From the NCBI GenBank assembly GCA_023386365.1, contig JAEWJX010000085.1, forward strand, positions 1-61,389: a stretch of 61,389 nt of DNA, given 5' to 3'. The notes under the pieces are model-generated. The model did no database searches and was not told the origin of the DNA. It saw only the letters and a program-made list of their open reading frames with translations. Positions 1-10,944 of this stretch are shown in pieces. A program made the position numbers and the translations under genes. How positions within the stretch are numbered: the stretch's first letter is position 1; each line of letters opens with the position of its first letter. The stretch comes from Actinomycetes bacterium. Its GTDB lineage: Bacteria > Actinomycetota > Actinomycetes > Actinomycetales > Microbacteriaceae.

Positions 1-2777
<2,777 letters not shown>

Positions 2778-2784
2778 TCGAAGG

Positions 2785-2790
2785 AGCTTA
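2785..2790 (-). promoter_or_regulatory. -10 element of a probable leaderless mfd promoter
   Basis: TAAGCT (TANNNT type) on the minus strand, 7 nt before the GTG chosen for mfd. It lies between mfd and the end of pth. Confidence 0.4.
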
Positions 2791-2821
2791 CGCGCGACCG
2801 GCGACAGGCGCCCGGCGCGGG

Positions 2822-3421
2822 CTACGCGCGGGGCGCGTGCCAGCGCTGCTGGGCGGCGAGCAACCCCTCGCGCACCAGATCCTCGGTGGCGTCGGCCGCA
2901 TCCGAGAGCAGCGACGGGAGCGCCTCGCGCTCCACCTTCGCGAACGGCGACAGCACGAAATCGGCCGCATCCTGGCGACCCGGGGGGCGTCCGATGCCGA
3001 TGCGCACACGCGCGAAGTCGGCGGTGCCGAGGGCGGACTGGATGTCGCGAAGACCGTTGTGGCCGCCGTGGCCGCCACCGACCTTCAGCTTCACCGTGTC
3101 GAACGGGATGTCGAGCTCGTCATGCAGCACGATCACACGGTCGGCACCCAGGCCGAAGAACTTGGCGGCGGATGAGACCGGGCCGCCGGAGAGGTTCATG
3201 AACGAGTTCGGCTTCACCAGCACCAGCTTCGGAAGGCCCGGCCCCAGCCGCCCCTCGGCGAGTTGGGTGTTCGTCTTGTGGCGCGTGAACCGCGCGCCGA
3301 TGCGGTCGGCGAGCACATCGAGTGCCATCTGACCGACGTTGTGGCGATGAGCGGCGTAGCCGGGCCCGGGATTCCCGAGCCCGGCTACGAGCCAGACGTC
3401 GCCGGTTTCGATACGGGTCAC
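2822..3421 (-). CDS. pth: Peptidyl-tRNA hydrolase
   Basis: Cytosolic enzyme that cleaves peptidyl-tRNAs released from stalled ribosomes. 199 residues, normal for the family. The signature GLGNPG lies at residues 14-19 (Asn17). The catalytic His is His27 in RHNVG, and the Asp that orients it lies in LHDELDIP; FMNLSG, which binds the peptide, is also present. Start: GTG 3421. This codon sits inside a dispersed inverted repeat (3404-3440), so the first residues MTRIETG are repeat-derived. TAGGGT, 6 nt before the GTG, gives a leaderless promoter, also inside the repeat. rplY lies 34 bp upstream on the same strand, and the rplY-pth-mfd order is conserved in actinobacteria. Confidence 0.96.
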   Translation of the reverse strand: MTRIETGDVWLVAGLGNPGPGYAAHRHNVGQMALDVLADRIGARFTRHKTNTQLAEGRLGPGLPKLVLVKPNSFMNLSGGPVSSAAKFFGLGADRVIVLHDELDIPFDTVKLKVGGGHGGHNGLRDIQSALGTADFARVRIGIGRPPGRQDAADFVLSPFAKVEREALPSLLSDAADATEDLVREGLLAAQQRWHAPRA

Positions 3422-3440
3422 GCTGTGACCCTACTCAACC
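3404..3440. repeat. Dispersed imperfect inverted repeat (GGTTTCGATACG...CTACTCAACC family), copy 1
   Basis: The left end reads GGTTTCGATACGGGTCAC, then GCT, then GTGACCCTACTCAACC. The inner part GGGTCAC-GCT-GTGACCC is a perfect stem. The outer ends match the other family members near 46320 and 57689. The element overlaps the pth start codon and fills most of the short gap to rplY. Confidence 0.7.
3428..3433 (-). promoter_or_regulatory. -10 element for pth inside the repeat
   Basis: TAGGGT on the minus strand, then CACAGC, then the GTG of pth: the TANNNT-N6-start layout of leaderless actinobacterial genes. The hexamer belongs to the inverted repeat. Confidence 0.45.
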
Positions 3441-3455
3441 AACAGATGCAGCGGA

Positions 3456-4091
3456 TTACTCCGCGGCTTCCTCGGCGGCGGCCTCCTCGGCCGGAGCCTC
3501 AGCGGCCTCGCCCTCGGCCTCAGCGGCCTCGGTCTCCTCGCCCAGGTCGATCTTGGCGGGGAGGGTGATGTTGACGACGAGCGTCTCGGGGTCGGAGACG
3601 AGGGTGGCGCCCTTCGGCAGCTCGACATCGCCGGCGAGCACGTGGGTGCCCTCCTCGGCGCCCTCGACGTTCACGACGAGACGCTCGGGGATGTGGGTGG
3701 CCTCGGCCTCGATGGTGAGGGTGGTCGCGTCGAGCGCGACGATGGTGCCGGCGAACGACTCGCCCTCGACGTGCACGGGGACGTCGATGGTGACCTTCTC
3801 GCCCTTCTTCACGATGATGAGGTCGATGTGCTCGATGATCTGGCGCACCGGGTCCTTCTGGACATCCTTGACGAGCGCGAGCTCGCTCTTGCCGGCGATG
3901 TCGAGGTCGAGGACCGCGTTCGCCTTGCGCAGGATGAGGCCGACCTCGTGCGCCGGGAGGGTGATGTGCTGCGGCTCGCTGCCGTGGCCGTAGATGACCG
4001 CGGGAACCTTGCCGAGGGCACGGATCTTGCGGGCAGCGCCCTTGCCGAACTGGTCGCGGACTTCCGCGACGAGCTTGTTGTCGTCAGACAT
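3456..4091 (-). CDS. rplY: 50S ribosomal protein L25, Ctc form
   Basis: Binds 5S rRNA in the large subunit. 211 residues: an N-terminal L25 domain (MSDDNKLVAEVRDQFGKGAARKIR onward, about residues 1-95), then the TL5/Ctc beta domain (about 96-185), and an Ala/Glu-rich tail (residues 187-211), typical of actinobacterial Ctc proteins. The ATG at 4091 has a clear AAGGAG 8 nt upstream. The tail is low complexity and its length is expected to vary between relatives. In other actinobacteria prs lies directly upstream; here it is about 19 kb away (23745), with an unrelated gene set between. Confidence 0.96.
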   Translation of the reverse strand: MSDDNKLVAEVRDQFGKGAARKIRALGKVPAVIYGHGSEPQHITLPAHEVGLILRKANAVLDLDIAGKSELALVKDVQKDPVRQIIEHIDLIIVKKGEKVTIDVPVHVEGESFAGTIVALDATTLTIEAEATHIPERLVVNVEGAEEGTHVLAGDVELPKGATLVSDPETLVVNITLPAKIDLGEETEAAEAEGEAAEAPAEEAAAEEAAE

Positions 4092-4247
4092 GGTGTGTCT
4101 CCTTGGGTGGGGCCTCGGCCCCGTCGTGGAAAAGATTCAACTCGAACGCGCAACTGCGTGAGGAAAGACTCTGGGCCTGCCCACCGCGTCGATCACGGTC
4201 TCCGCTCTCTGCAGAACGGGGACCCTCGCCGAAGTTCGGGGACGAGT

Positions 4248-5117
4248 CTACCCGACCTCGGAGGCGGCCAGCGCGTCGCGTCGACGCCGCCCCGATCCGA
4301 GTGCGACACCGATCACGGTGAGGCCGACGGCGGTGAGCAGCCCCGCAGGGCCTGCGGTCGCGATGAGGAAGGCGATGTCGCTCGGCAGGGCCGCGAGGAT
4401 CTCGGGCAGCGGCGCGAGGAGGAGCAGCCCCAGCGCCGTCACGACGATCCCGGCGGTCCAGGCGCCGAGGCTCGACCACCGCAGCGGCAGCAACGTGACG
4501 CCGAACGCCACCACCAGCAGTGCCAACTGCACCACCTGCGGGCCGATGACCGCCGCATCCGGAGACGCCGTCACGAGGAACCCCACGTACACCCGCAGCC
4601 CCGACGCCAGTGCCCACACCACCATCACGATCGCGATGAGTCCGCCGAGCAGCGCCAGCCAGCGCCGAAGCGCGGTCGCGGCGTGCAGCCGCAGGCCGGC
4701 GAGCCCGCCCACCAGCAGCGACACACCGACCAGCGCCGACACCCCGAACGCGAGAGTCATGGCGATGCCCGACGACAATTCGGGGGCGGTGCGATCGAGG
4801 TCGAACACGAGCTGCCACAACGGCGGAAGCGCGCCCTCGTCGTAGGGCGCGAACACGAGCGCCAGCAGCGACACCGCCAGGTGCAGCGCACCGGTCACCA
4901 GCGCACCCAACGACGACCAGCGGATGCTGTAGCCGGCGACCGCGAGCACGGCACCGCCCAGCACCGCGAGCAGCGCCGGGCCGATCGCCGCGGCCGAGAT
5001 GCCGTCACCGGTGACGTCGAGGGCGCCCACGGCGGTCGCCCCGCCGAACCACAGCAGCGGCAGACCGACGACGGTGGCGCCGAGGGCGACCACCAGGCTG
5101 AGCACGTTGCGCGGCAT
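4248..5117 (-). CDS. Multi-pass membrane protein of unknown function
   Basis: 289 residues with roughly seven hydrophobic segments (for example ALLAVLGGAVLAVAGY near 50 and LLGGLIAIVMVVWALASG in the middle), short loops, and a basic C-terminus with SGRRRRD. No catalytic or transport motif is recognised. The start is ATG 5117 (MPRNVLS) with GGGAG 5 nt before it; a longer in-frame reading upstream runs into the dehydrogenase gene and is not credible. It lies 11 bp after the D-2-hydroxyacid dehydrogenase stop, so it is probably the last gene of the sugar transport/kinase operon, though it could be an unrelated neighbour. A gap of about 155 bp separates it from rplY. Confidence 0.75.
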   Translation of the reverse strand: MPRNVLSLVVALGATVVGLPLLWFGGATAVGALDVTGDGISAAAIGPALLAVLGGAVLAVAGYSIRWSSLGALVTGALHLAVSLLALVFAPYDEGALPPLWQLVFDLDRTAPELSSGIAMTLAFGVSALVGVSLLVGGLAGLRLHAATALRRWLALLGGLIAIVMVVWALASGLRVYVGFLVTASPDAAVIGPQVVQLALLVVAFGVTLLPLRWSSLGAWTAGIVVTALGLLLLAPLPEILAALPSDIAFLIATAGPAGLLTAVGLTVIGVALGSGRRRRDALAASEVG

Positions 5118-5128
5118 CCGGACTCCCG

Positions 5129-6187
5129 TCAGTAGAACTCTCGCGTGTTGACGACGTTGAGCAGCGTCTCGCCGTCGAGGAAACGTCGCGCGTTCTCGGC
5201 GAACAGCTCGGCGATGAGGCGCGGCTCGTGCGGGCTGATCGCTGCAGTGTGCGGGGCGAGCACGACGTTCGGCAGCTCCCACAGCGGGCTCTCGGCGGGC
5301 AGCGGCTCCACCTGGGTGACGTCGAGCACGGCGAGCCCCACCCGTCCGTCCTGTAGCGCGTCGATGAGCGCCGGCTCGTCGACGGTGGTGCCCCGGCCGA
5401 CGTTCACGACGGTGGCGCCGGGCTTCACGGCGGCGAGCACCTCGGCCGACAGCAGGCCGCGGGTCTCGTCGGTGCCGGGCAGCGCGAGCACGATCGCATC
5501 CGCGGCGGATGCGGCGGCCGCGAACTCGGAGACCGGCACGATGCGCTCGACGTCGGCCTCCACCTCGCGGCGGTGCACGCCGACGACGCGGCAGCCGAGT
5601 GCGGTGAGCATGGTGGCGGTGAGGCGTCCGATCGCGCCCAGCCCGACCACCAGCACGGTCGATTCGCCGAGGGCTCCGAGGGGCTCGCGCGGCCCCCACT
5701 GCTTCACCCGCTGCATGCCGAGCAGCCACGGCAGGCGCTTCACGCCGGCGAGCACCCCGAACACGGCGAACTCGGCGAGGGGCGTGGCGTGCACGCCCGC
5801 CGAGGTGGTGAACAGCACACGCTCCAGGTCGTCATCCGACAGCCGCGCGGCCCGCACCTGCTGGCCGCCGCCCGCGGGGATGGTGTGCACCCACCGCAGT
5901 CCGGCGTTCGCCGCGACGGTGCGCGCGAGCGCACGACCCGACTGGTCGGGCACGCCGAACAGCACGTCGGCCGAGTCGAGGAGGCTCTCGTAGCGGGCCT
6001 GATCCTCGGGGGTGCGTTGCTTGGGGCCCGACATCCAGTCGATGTCGGGGTCGCTCAGCAGGTCGGGCTCCCACACCACGTCGAGCCGCTCATCGCGCGC
6101 GATCAGCTCGACGAGGTCGGCGGGGAGCGGGGTGGCGATCACCACACGCAACGCGCGGTTCTCGGATCCGTGGGGAAGCATCCCCAC
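5129..6187 (-). CDS. D-isomer-specific 2-hydroxyacid dehydrogenase
   Basis: NAD(P)-dependent oxidoreductase of the phosphoglycerate dehydrogenase/2-ketogluconate reductase superfamily; 352 residues. The Rossmann motif VVGLGAIGRLTA is near residue 155. The catalytic Arg is in NVGRGTTVDE, the Glu in TQVEPLPAESPLW and the His in APHTAA. The start is GTG 6187 or ATG 6181; both fall in a hairpin (6170-6187). It follows the PfkB gene by 14 bp and is likely co-transcribed. In a sugar-acid operon the natural guess is reduction of a 2-keto aldonate, or the reverse reaction, but substrate cannot be read from sequence. A second member of this family lies at 15809. Confidence 0.88.
   Translation of the reverse strand: MGMLPHGSENRALRVVIATPLPADLVELIARDERLDVVWEPDLLSDPDIDWMSGPKQRTPEDQARYESLLDSADVLFGVPDQSGRALARTVAANAGLRWVHTIPAGGGQQVRAARLSDDDLERVLFTTSAGVHATPLAEFAVFGVLAGVKRLPWLLGMQRVKQWGPREPLGALGESTVLVVGLGAIGRLTATMLTALGCRVVGVHRREVEADVERIVPVSEFAAAASAADAIVLALPGTDETRGLLSAEVLAAVKPGATVVNVGRGTTVDEPALIDALQDGRVGLAVLDVTQVEPLPAESPLWELPNVVLAPHTAAISPHEPRLIAELFAENARRFLDGETLLNVVNTREFY
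6170..6187 (-). other. Perfect hairpin over the dehydrogenase start codon
   Basis: Arms GTGGGGA and TCCCCAC with a 4-nt loop. The 7-bp stem includes both candidate start codons of the downstream dehydrogenase, so it could limit ribosome access. No U-tract follows, so it is not a classical terminator. Confidence 0.5.
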
Positions 6188-6201
6188 TAGTCAAGCAGTT
6201 C

Positions 6202-7080
6202 TCACGGGGTCCGCAGCAGGGCCCCCGGGTGGGCGATCGTCGCCGCCGCGACCTGCATGGCGTGGCGGAGCGTCGCATCCCAGTCGACGGAGTCGATTCC
6301 GTGCCCGGCGATCCCGGCGAGCACCGACGCGAACACCGCATCCCCCGCACCCATCGTGTCGACCACGTCTTCCGGACGGGCGAGCGCGGGGCTGCTCACG
6401 CTCCCGGTTCGCAGGTGCATGCTGGCGCCCACGGGGCCGTCGGTGGCGAGCACATGCGTGAAGCGCCGCTGGAGGGCGGCGATGACCGCCCCCACCGGCT
6501 GCCCGTACAGCAGCCGGGTGTCGTCGTCGCCGATCTTCAGCAGGGCGCAGCGGTCGCCCAGCTCTTCCAGTGCGCGGCGGAAGGATGCCGCGTCGCGCAG
6601 CATGCCGGCCCGCGGGTTCGGGTCGACGGCGGCCACACCGGCCGCGCCGTCGAGCGCCGCGCGAAGCAGGCTCGTCTGGTCGGCGTCGTCGAACGGGAAC
6701 CCGCTGACGGCCACCACATCCGCCTCCCCGATCGCGTCGCGCTGGTGCCCGTCGAAGGCGACGGCACGGCGAAGCATCGGCTCGCTGAACGTGTACCGGG
6801 GTTCCCCGCCGATCCGCTCCGAACGCGCGATGCCGGTGCCGAGCGGGGTGATGGTCGGCACCAGCCGCACGCCGTACGCGTCGAGGTGCGCCCGGACCAG
6901 CTCGCCGTCCGCGTCGTCGCCGACCATCGCCACCAGCGTCGTCGACGCGCCGAGGATGCTGAGCCCCGTCGCGACGTTCAACGCCGACCCGCCGACCACC
7001 CGCAGCGTGCCCGACTCGTCGACCAGTTCGTCGATGAGGGCGTCGCCGATCACCGTCACACTCGTCATCTGCGCCCTCAC
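6202..7080 (-). CDS. PfkB-family carbohydrate kinase
   Basis: Ribokinase-like kinase that phosphorylates a sugar or sugar acid with ATP. 288-292 residues, normal for the family. N-terminal GGSALNVATGLSILG matches the first PfkB signature, and DTMGAGDAVFASVLA near 245 is the second signature with the catalytic base Asp (GAGD). Two starts are possible: GTG 7080, overlapping the gluconokinase stop as GTGA, or ATG 7068 (MTSVTVIGDAL) with a GAGGG just upstream. The second gives a family-typical N-terminus and is preferred biologically; the outer limit is reported. Substrate is unknown (ketodeoxygluconate, fructose or a related sugar are possible). Confidence 0.9.
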   Translation of the reverse strand: MRAQMTSVTVIGDALIDELVDESGTLRVVGGSALNVATGLSILGASTTLVAMVGDDADGELVRAHLDAYGVRLVPTITPLGTGIARSERIGGEPRYTFSEPMLRRAVAFDGHQRDAIGEADVVAVSGFPFDDADQTSLLRAALDGAAGVAAVDPNPRAGMLRDAASFRRALEELGDRCALLKIGDDDTRLLYGQPVGAVIAALQRRFTHVLATDGPVGASMHLRTGSVSSPALARPEDVVDTMGAGDAVFASVLAGIAGHGIDSVDWDATLRHAMQVAAATIAHPGALLRTP

Positions 7081-7610
7081 ACCGTCTGCGGACGCCGCAG
7101 CGTCTGGAGGTAGGCGACCGCCTCATCCGTCAGTTCGGCGGGCGAGGCCACCACGTCGAGCGCGATCCCCTGCTCGTCGGGCTGCAGCGGCTCGAGGATG
7201 TCGAACTGCGAGCGCAGCAAGGCGGGGGGCATGTACTCGTGCGTGCGCGAGTTCACCCGGCTCGAGATGAGCTCGAACGACCCGTGCAGGTGCACGAACA
7301 CCGCCCCCGGCGCCTCGCTGCGGAGCAGGTCGCGGTAGGCGCGGCGCAGCGCCGAGCACACCACCACGATCCCGTCCTCGCGCTCCGCCTGAAGCAGCGC
7401 GCCGATCGCCCGCAGCCACGGATCGCGGTCCTCGTCGGTCAGCGGGGAGCCCGCCGCCATCTTCGCCACGTTCGCCTCGGAGTGCATCCGGTCGCCGTCG
7501 ACCGCACGGCCGCCGATGCGGCCCGCGATCTGCTCGGCGAGGGTCGATTTACCCGACCCCTGCACCCCCATGACGACGATCGGCGGATACGAGGACCCCG
7601 ATCCGGTCAT
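7077..7610 (-). CDS. gntK: Gluconokinase, GntK/IdnK type
   Basis: Phosphorylates D-gluconate to 6-phosphogluconate. 177 residues, the usual size of the P-loop GntK family. Walker A GVQGSGKS is near residue 15-22. Family strings DGDRMHSEANVAKM, PLTDEDRDPWL and CSALRRAYRD are all present, as is the C-terminal pattern around SRTHEYMPPALLRSQF. The start is ATG 7610, overlapping the permease stop by 4 nt (ATGA). Its product would feed gnd, which lies at the far end of the same island (18348). This is the most specific functional clue that the island handles gluconate or compounds converted to gluconate. Confidence 0.93.
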   Translation of the reverse strand: MTGSGSSYPPIVVMGVQGSGKSTLAEQIAGRIGGRAVDGDRMHSEANVAKMAAGSPLTDEDRDPWLRAIGALLQAEREDGIVVVCSALRRAYRDLLRSEAPGAVFVHLHGSFELISSRVNSRTHEYMPPALLRSQFDILEPLQPDEQGIALDVVASPAELTDEAVAYLQTLRRPQTV

Positions 7611-8458
7611 CCCTTCGTCGCTCCGGCGGTCAGGCCCGAGACGATGTACTTCTGCGTGAACAGCGCGATCACCATGATCGGGATAGTAACGACCACCGCG
7701 GCGGCCATGAGACCACCCCAGTCGATGCTCGCGTACCCGACGAAGTCGAAGATCGCCACCGGGAGGGTCTTCGTGCTCGCGCCCGACAGCACCAGGGCGA
7801 ACATGAAGTTGTTCCACGAGAAGATGAACGACAGGATGCTGGCCGTCGCGATGCCGGGAACCGACAGCGGCAGCGTGATCCGCAGGAACGCCCCGATCGG
7901 CGTGAGGCCGTCGACCTGCGCCTGCTCCTCGAGCTCCTCGGGGAGCGAGTCGAAGAACGACATCATGATGTAGAGGATCAGCGGCAGCGACACGAACATG
8001 TGCGACAGCACGAGCGGCGTGTAGGTGCCGACGATGCGCAGGTTCGAGAACACGAAGTACCACGGCACCAGCAGGCTGACACCGGGGATCACGCGCGCGA
8101 GCAGCACCAGCACGGCCGACTTCTTCATCACGAAGCGGCTCATCGCGTAGGCGGCCGGCACCGCCAGCACGAGCGACAGCAGCGTGGCGAGCGTGGCCAC
8201 GAAGAAGCTGTTCCAGATGTACTGCACGTAGTCGGCCTGGCCGAACACCGTCTCGTAGTTCTTCGTGGTCGGGGCGAACACGAACGACGCGTCGGGGTTG
8301 TAGATGTCGACGTTCGTCTTGAACGAGGCGAGCACCATCCACACGACGGGCGCGAGGAACACGAGCGCGACCAGCACGAGCATGACGGCGCGGAACGCCT
8401 GGTAGCCGCGCCCCTTCTGACGGCGGCGCGGGGCCTGGGTGGCGATGGATGCGGTCAT
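7607..8458 (-). CDS. Carbohydrate ABC transporter permease, CUT1 MalG type
   Basis: Inner-membrane subunit of a sugar importer; 283 residues and six predicted membrane helices, starting with VMLVLVALVFLAPVVWMVLASF. The EAA loop that contacts the ATPase is the stretch EEQAQVDGLTPIGAF followed by LPLSVPGI. ATG 8458 overlaps the stop of the other permease (ATGA), and its own stop overlaps gntK, so the three are translationally coupled. No ATPase gene lies in the operon; actinobacterial CUT1 systems commonly share one MsiK-like ATPase encoded elsewhere. Confidence 0.93.
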   Translation of the reverse strand: MTASIATQAPRRRQKGRGYQAFRAVMLVLVALVFLAPVVWMVLASFKTNVDIYNPDASFVFAPTTKNYETVFGQADYVQYIWNSFFVATLATLLSLVLAVPAAYAMSRFVMKKSAVLVLLARVIPGVSLLVPWYFVFSNLRIVGTYTPLVLSHMFVSLPLILYIMMSFFDSLPEELEEQAQVDGLTPIGAFLRITLPLSVPGIATASILSFIFSWNNFMFALVLSGASTKTLPVAIFDFVGYASIDWGGLMAAAVVVTIPIMVIALFTQKYIVSGLTAGATKG

Positions 8459-9381
8459 CAGGTGGTGCTCCGCTTCTTCCGGATGGTGAGGAGCCAGATG
8501 CAGCCGATGATCATGAGGAAGAAGATCACCAGCACGGTCGAGGATTCGCCGTACTTCTGGTAGTCGAAACTGAGGCCGTACGCGTAGACGTTGAGCGTCT
8601 CGACCTCGTGGAACGACCCGCCACCCTTGCCCTTGGTGGCGTAGAGGATGTCGAAGGTCTTGAGCGCGTCGATGCCGCGCAGCAGCACCGCGGTGATGAA
8701 CGTGGGCATCACGAGCGGGAAGGTGACGTGCCAGAAACGCTGCCAGGCGTTGGCGCCGTCGACGCGGGCCGCCTCGTCGGGCTCGTCGGACAGCGAGGTG
8801 AGGCCGGCGAGGAGGATCAGCACCACCATCGGCGTCCACTGCCAGATGTCGACGAAGATCAGCGTCGGCAGGGCGGTCGCCTCACCGGCGAGCCACGGCT
8901 GCGGCGGGATGCCGAACCACCCCAGGAACTGGTTGGCGAAGCCGATGGTGGGCTCGAAGATGAGCCGCCACATCATGCCGACCGCGACGGGCGTGGCCAC
9001 CAGCGGCAGCAGGATGATGACGCGCACGATGCCCTGCCCGCGGAACGGACGCCACAGCAGCAGTGCGATCAGCATGCCGAGCACCATCTCGACGGCCATG
9101 GCGCCGATCGTGAAGTAGGCGGTGCGTGCGACGGCCGGCCAGAAGCGGTCCGTGTCGCTCAACACGTCGATGTAGTTCTCGAAGCCGATGAGGTCGTGGG
9201 GCGCGCGGATGGATCCGGCCGCGTCGGTGAAGCTCAGGTAGAGCGTCCAGCCGAGCGGGAACGCGATCAGGAGGGCCACGAACACCATGGCGGGGGCGGC
9301 GAGCACCCACTTCCGGTGACGGTTGGCCCACACGGAGAAGGAGGACTGCGTCCTCACAGCCCTGCCTGTGGTTGTACTCAT
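8458..9381 (-). CDS. Carbohydrate ABC transporter permease, CUT1 MalF type
   Basis: Partner permease of the sugar importer, 307 residues, six helices, first at about residues 22-45 (WVLAAPAMVFVALLIAFPLG). The EAA loop is EPDEAARVDGANAWQRF followed by FPLVMP. The start ATG 9381 (MSTTTGRAV) has GGAGA 7 nt upstream; a longer frame reaching 9462 crosses the intergenic hairpin and is rejected. It lies 103 bp after the binding-protein gene, and this gap carries a strong hairpin (9431-9464) that could lower permease expression relative to the binding protein. Confidence 0.93.
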   Translation of the reverse strand: MSTTTGRAVRTQSSFSVWANRHRKWVLAAPAMVFVALLIAFPLGWTLYLSFTDAAGSIRAPHDLIGFENYIDVLSDTDRFWPAVARTAYFTIGAMAVEMVLGMLIALLLWRPFRGQGIVRVIILLPLVATPVAVGMMWRLIFEPTIGFANQFLGWFGIPPQPWLAGEATALPTLIFVDIWQWTPMVVLILLAGLTSLSDEPDEAARVDGANAWQRFWHVTFPLVMPTFITAVLLRGIDALKTFDILYATKGKGGGSFHEVETLNVYAYGLSFDYQKYGESSTVLVIFFLMIIGCIWLLTIRKKRSTT

Positions 9382-9430
9382 GAGTTGTCTCCAGGTCGGC
9401 CCGTGGCCGGAGGGGAAAGTGTGGGGATGC

Positions 9431-9464
9431 AGGTGGTGCGGCGACCTGTGCCGCCGCACCACCT
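9431..9464 (-). other. Strong intergenic hairpin between binding-protein and permease genes
   Basis: Perfect 13-bp stem: AGGTGGTGCGGCG at 9431-9443 and its complement at 9452-9464, with an 8-nt loop. There is no T-run on either side. Its position fits a hairpin that stabilises the 3' end of the binding-protein message or partially terminates before the permeases. Confidence 0.7.
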
Positions 9465-9484
9465 ACGGGAGACGCTGCGAGGCG

Positions 9485-10783
9485 TCAGTCGTTCTCGTCG
9501 TCCAGGAACGCCTGGAAGTCGGCCTGGGCCTTCTCGATGGCGGCGTCGACGTCACCGCCGGTGATGGCGACGACGAGCGGCGCTCCGACGATCTCGCGGG
9601 CCTCGGCCACCGAGATCACCTTGGGTCGGTCGTAGCCGATGCCGGTCTCGGATCCGATGGCGATCGCCTCGGCCAGCTGCTCCGGGAAGCTCGCGGTGCC
9701 CTCGGGGTTCGCCCAGACGGAGGTGCGGGCCGCGGGCACGCCCGCCGACTGCACCTCGAGGGTCAGCTCGGGACTGGTCAGCCACTCGACGAAGTCGAAC
9801 GCGAGGTCCTTCTTGTTCGAGTCGTTGTTGATGCCCAGCGCCCACGAGGGGATGTTGTACGGCAGGGAGCCTGCGGGTCCGGCCGGGAACGGCGCGTAGC
9901 CGACCTTGTCCCAGACGGTCGAGTTCTCCTCGAGCGCGAGGTTCTGGTAGAGGCTCGACGCGTCGGTGTAGAACGCGACCTGACCCTGCGCGAACAGCGC
10001 GGCGGCATCCGGCCAGCTCATGTCGGTCGACACGTTGGCGGGACCGTACTGACCGATGAGGCGGCCGTAGAGCTCGTACGCTTCCTTGGCCTCGTCGGTG
10101 TCGAGGGTCGCCTCGGTGTAGTCGGAGTTGGCGAAGTCGCCACCCTGGCTGAACAGGTAGCTCGACCATTGCGTGACGGCGGCGGAGACGCCGGTGCGGG
10201 CCACGAAGCCGGCGATCTCGCCCTGCTCCTTGATCTGCTTGGCGGCGGCCTCGAGCTCGTCGAGCGTCTCGGGCACGGCGATGCCGAGGTTCTCGAGCAC
10301 ATCGGTGCGGTAGTACAGCACCTCCTGCTCGGTGATGATCGGCACGCCGACGACGTTGCCGTCGAACGTGGTGGCCTCGACCGGTCCGGACTGGAAGTCG
10401 CTCCAGTCCCACTCGTCGTCGCGGGTCACGTAGTCGCTCAGGTCGGCGAGGTAGCCGTTCTGCGCGAAGAGCTTGCCCTCCTGGAGGGGGCGGTACATCA
10501 TCACGTCGATCTCATCGGTTCCCGCGTTGAGCTTGACGTTGTACTGATCCGACAGCTGGTCTTCGCCGAGCTGCGTGATCTCGACCGTGACGCCCTCGTG
10601 GGCCGCCTCGAACTCCGAGATCTTCTCCTTCACGACGTCGGTCCACACGTGGTTCGCGAGCGTGACGCGCAGAGTCTGCTCGCCGCCTTCGCCTCCGTCG
10701 GTGGCGCATCCCGCGAGGAGTCCGCCGGTGAGGGCGGTCACGGCGACTGCCGCAGACATCACTCTGATCGATCGATGCTTCAC
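9485..10783 (-). CDS. Sugar ABC transporter substrate-binding lipoprotein, family 1
   Basis: Extracellular receptor of the CUT1 importer. 432 residues from the GTG at 10783 (MKHRSIRVM). This start is preferred over ATG 10798 because AAGGGAG lies 5 nt before it. Signal peptide with lipobox LLAGC; the Cys is about residue 26. The mature domain shows normal SBP_1 features: the DEIDVMMYRP segment, GVPIITEQEVLYYRTD, and GSLPYNIPSWALGINNDS. First gene of the transport/kinase operon, divergent from an SDR gene; the 160-bp gap holds a promoter and a candidate operator (10858-10886). Ligand not deducible, but the neighbours suggest a sugar acid or its glycoside. Confidence 0.92.
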   Translation of the reverse strand: MKHRSIRVMSAAVAVTALTGGLLAGCATDGGEGGEQTLRVTLANHVWTDVVKEKISEFEAAHEGVTVEITQLGEDQLSDQYNVKLNAGTDEIDVMMYRPLQEGKLFAQNGYLADLSDYVTRDDEWDWSDFQSGPVEATTFDGNVVGVPIITEQEVLYYRTDVLENLGIAVPETLDELEAAAKQIKEQGEIAGFVARTGVSAAVTQWSSYLFSQGGDFANSDYTEATLDTDEAKEAYELYGRLIGQYGPANVSTDMSWPDAAALFAQGQVAFYTDASSLYQNLALEENSTVWDKVGYAPFPAGPAGSLPYNIPSWALGINNDSNKKDLAFDFVEWLTSPELTLEVQSAGVPAARTSVWANPEGTASFPEQLAEAIAIGSETGIGYDRPKVISVAEAREIVGAPLVVAITGGDVDAAIEKAQADFQAFLDDEND

Positions 10784-10857
10784 TGCATCTCCCTTCATTG
10801 GTGCCGCACGGGCCGATTCGCCCGCACTGCTGTGTGTAGGTCAGATAACCCCTATAA

Positions 10858-10886
10858 ATAATACGTATGGCGTAGAGTTGCACAAG
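10858..10886. promoter_or_regulatory. Divergent promoter/operator region of the sugar-acid operons
   Basis: Minus-strand promoter for the transport operon: TTGTGC (complement of 10880-10885), 16-nt spacer, TATTAT (complement of 10858-10863). Overlapping it are the palindrome ATACGTAT (10861-10868) and AGTTGCACAAG (10876-10886). Both have relatives in the second divergent region of the island (14714-14745), so they are candidate binding sites for the GntR regulator at 11795. Confidence 0.5.
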
Positions 10887-10944
10887 TCGAACGTCGAAAG
10901 TCCCGGAAATCGGGGCGACATCCACCCATGCAGAGAGGCCCACC

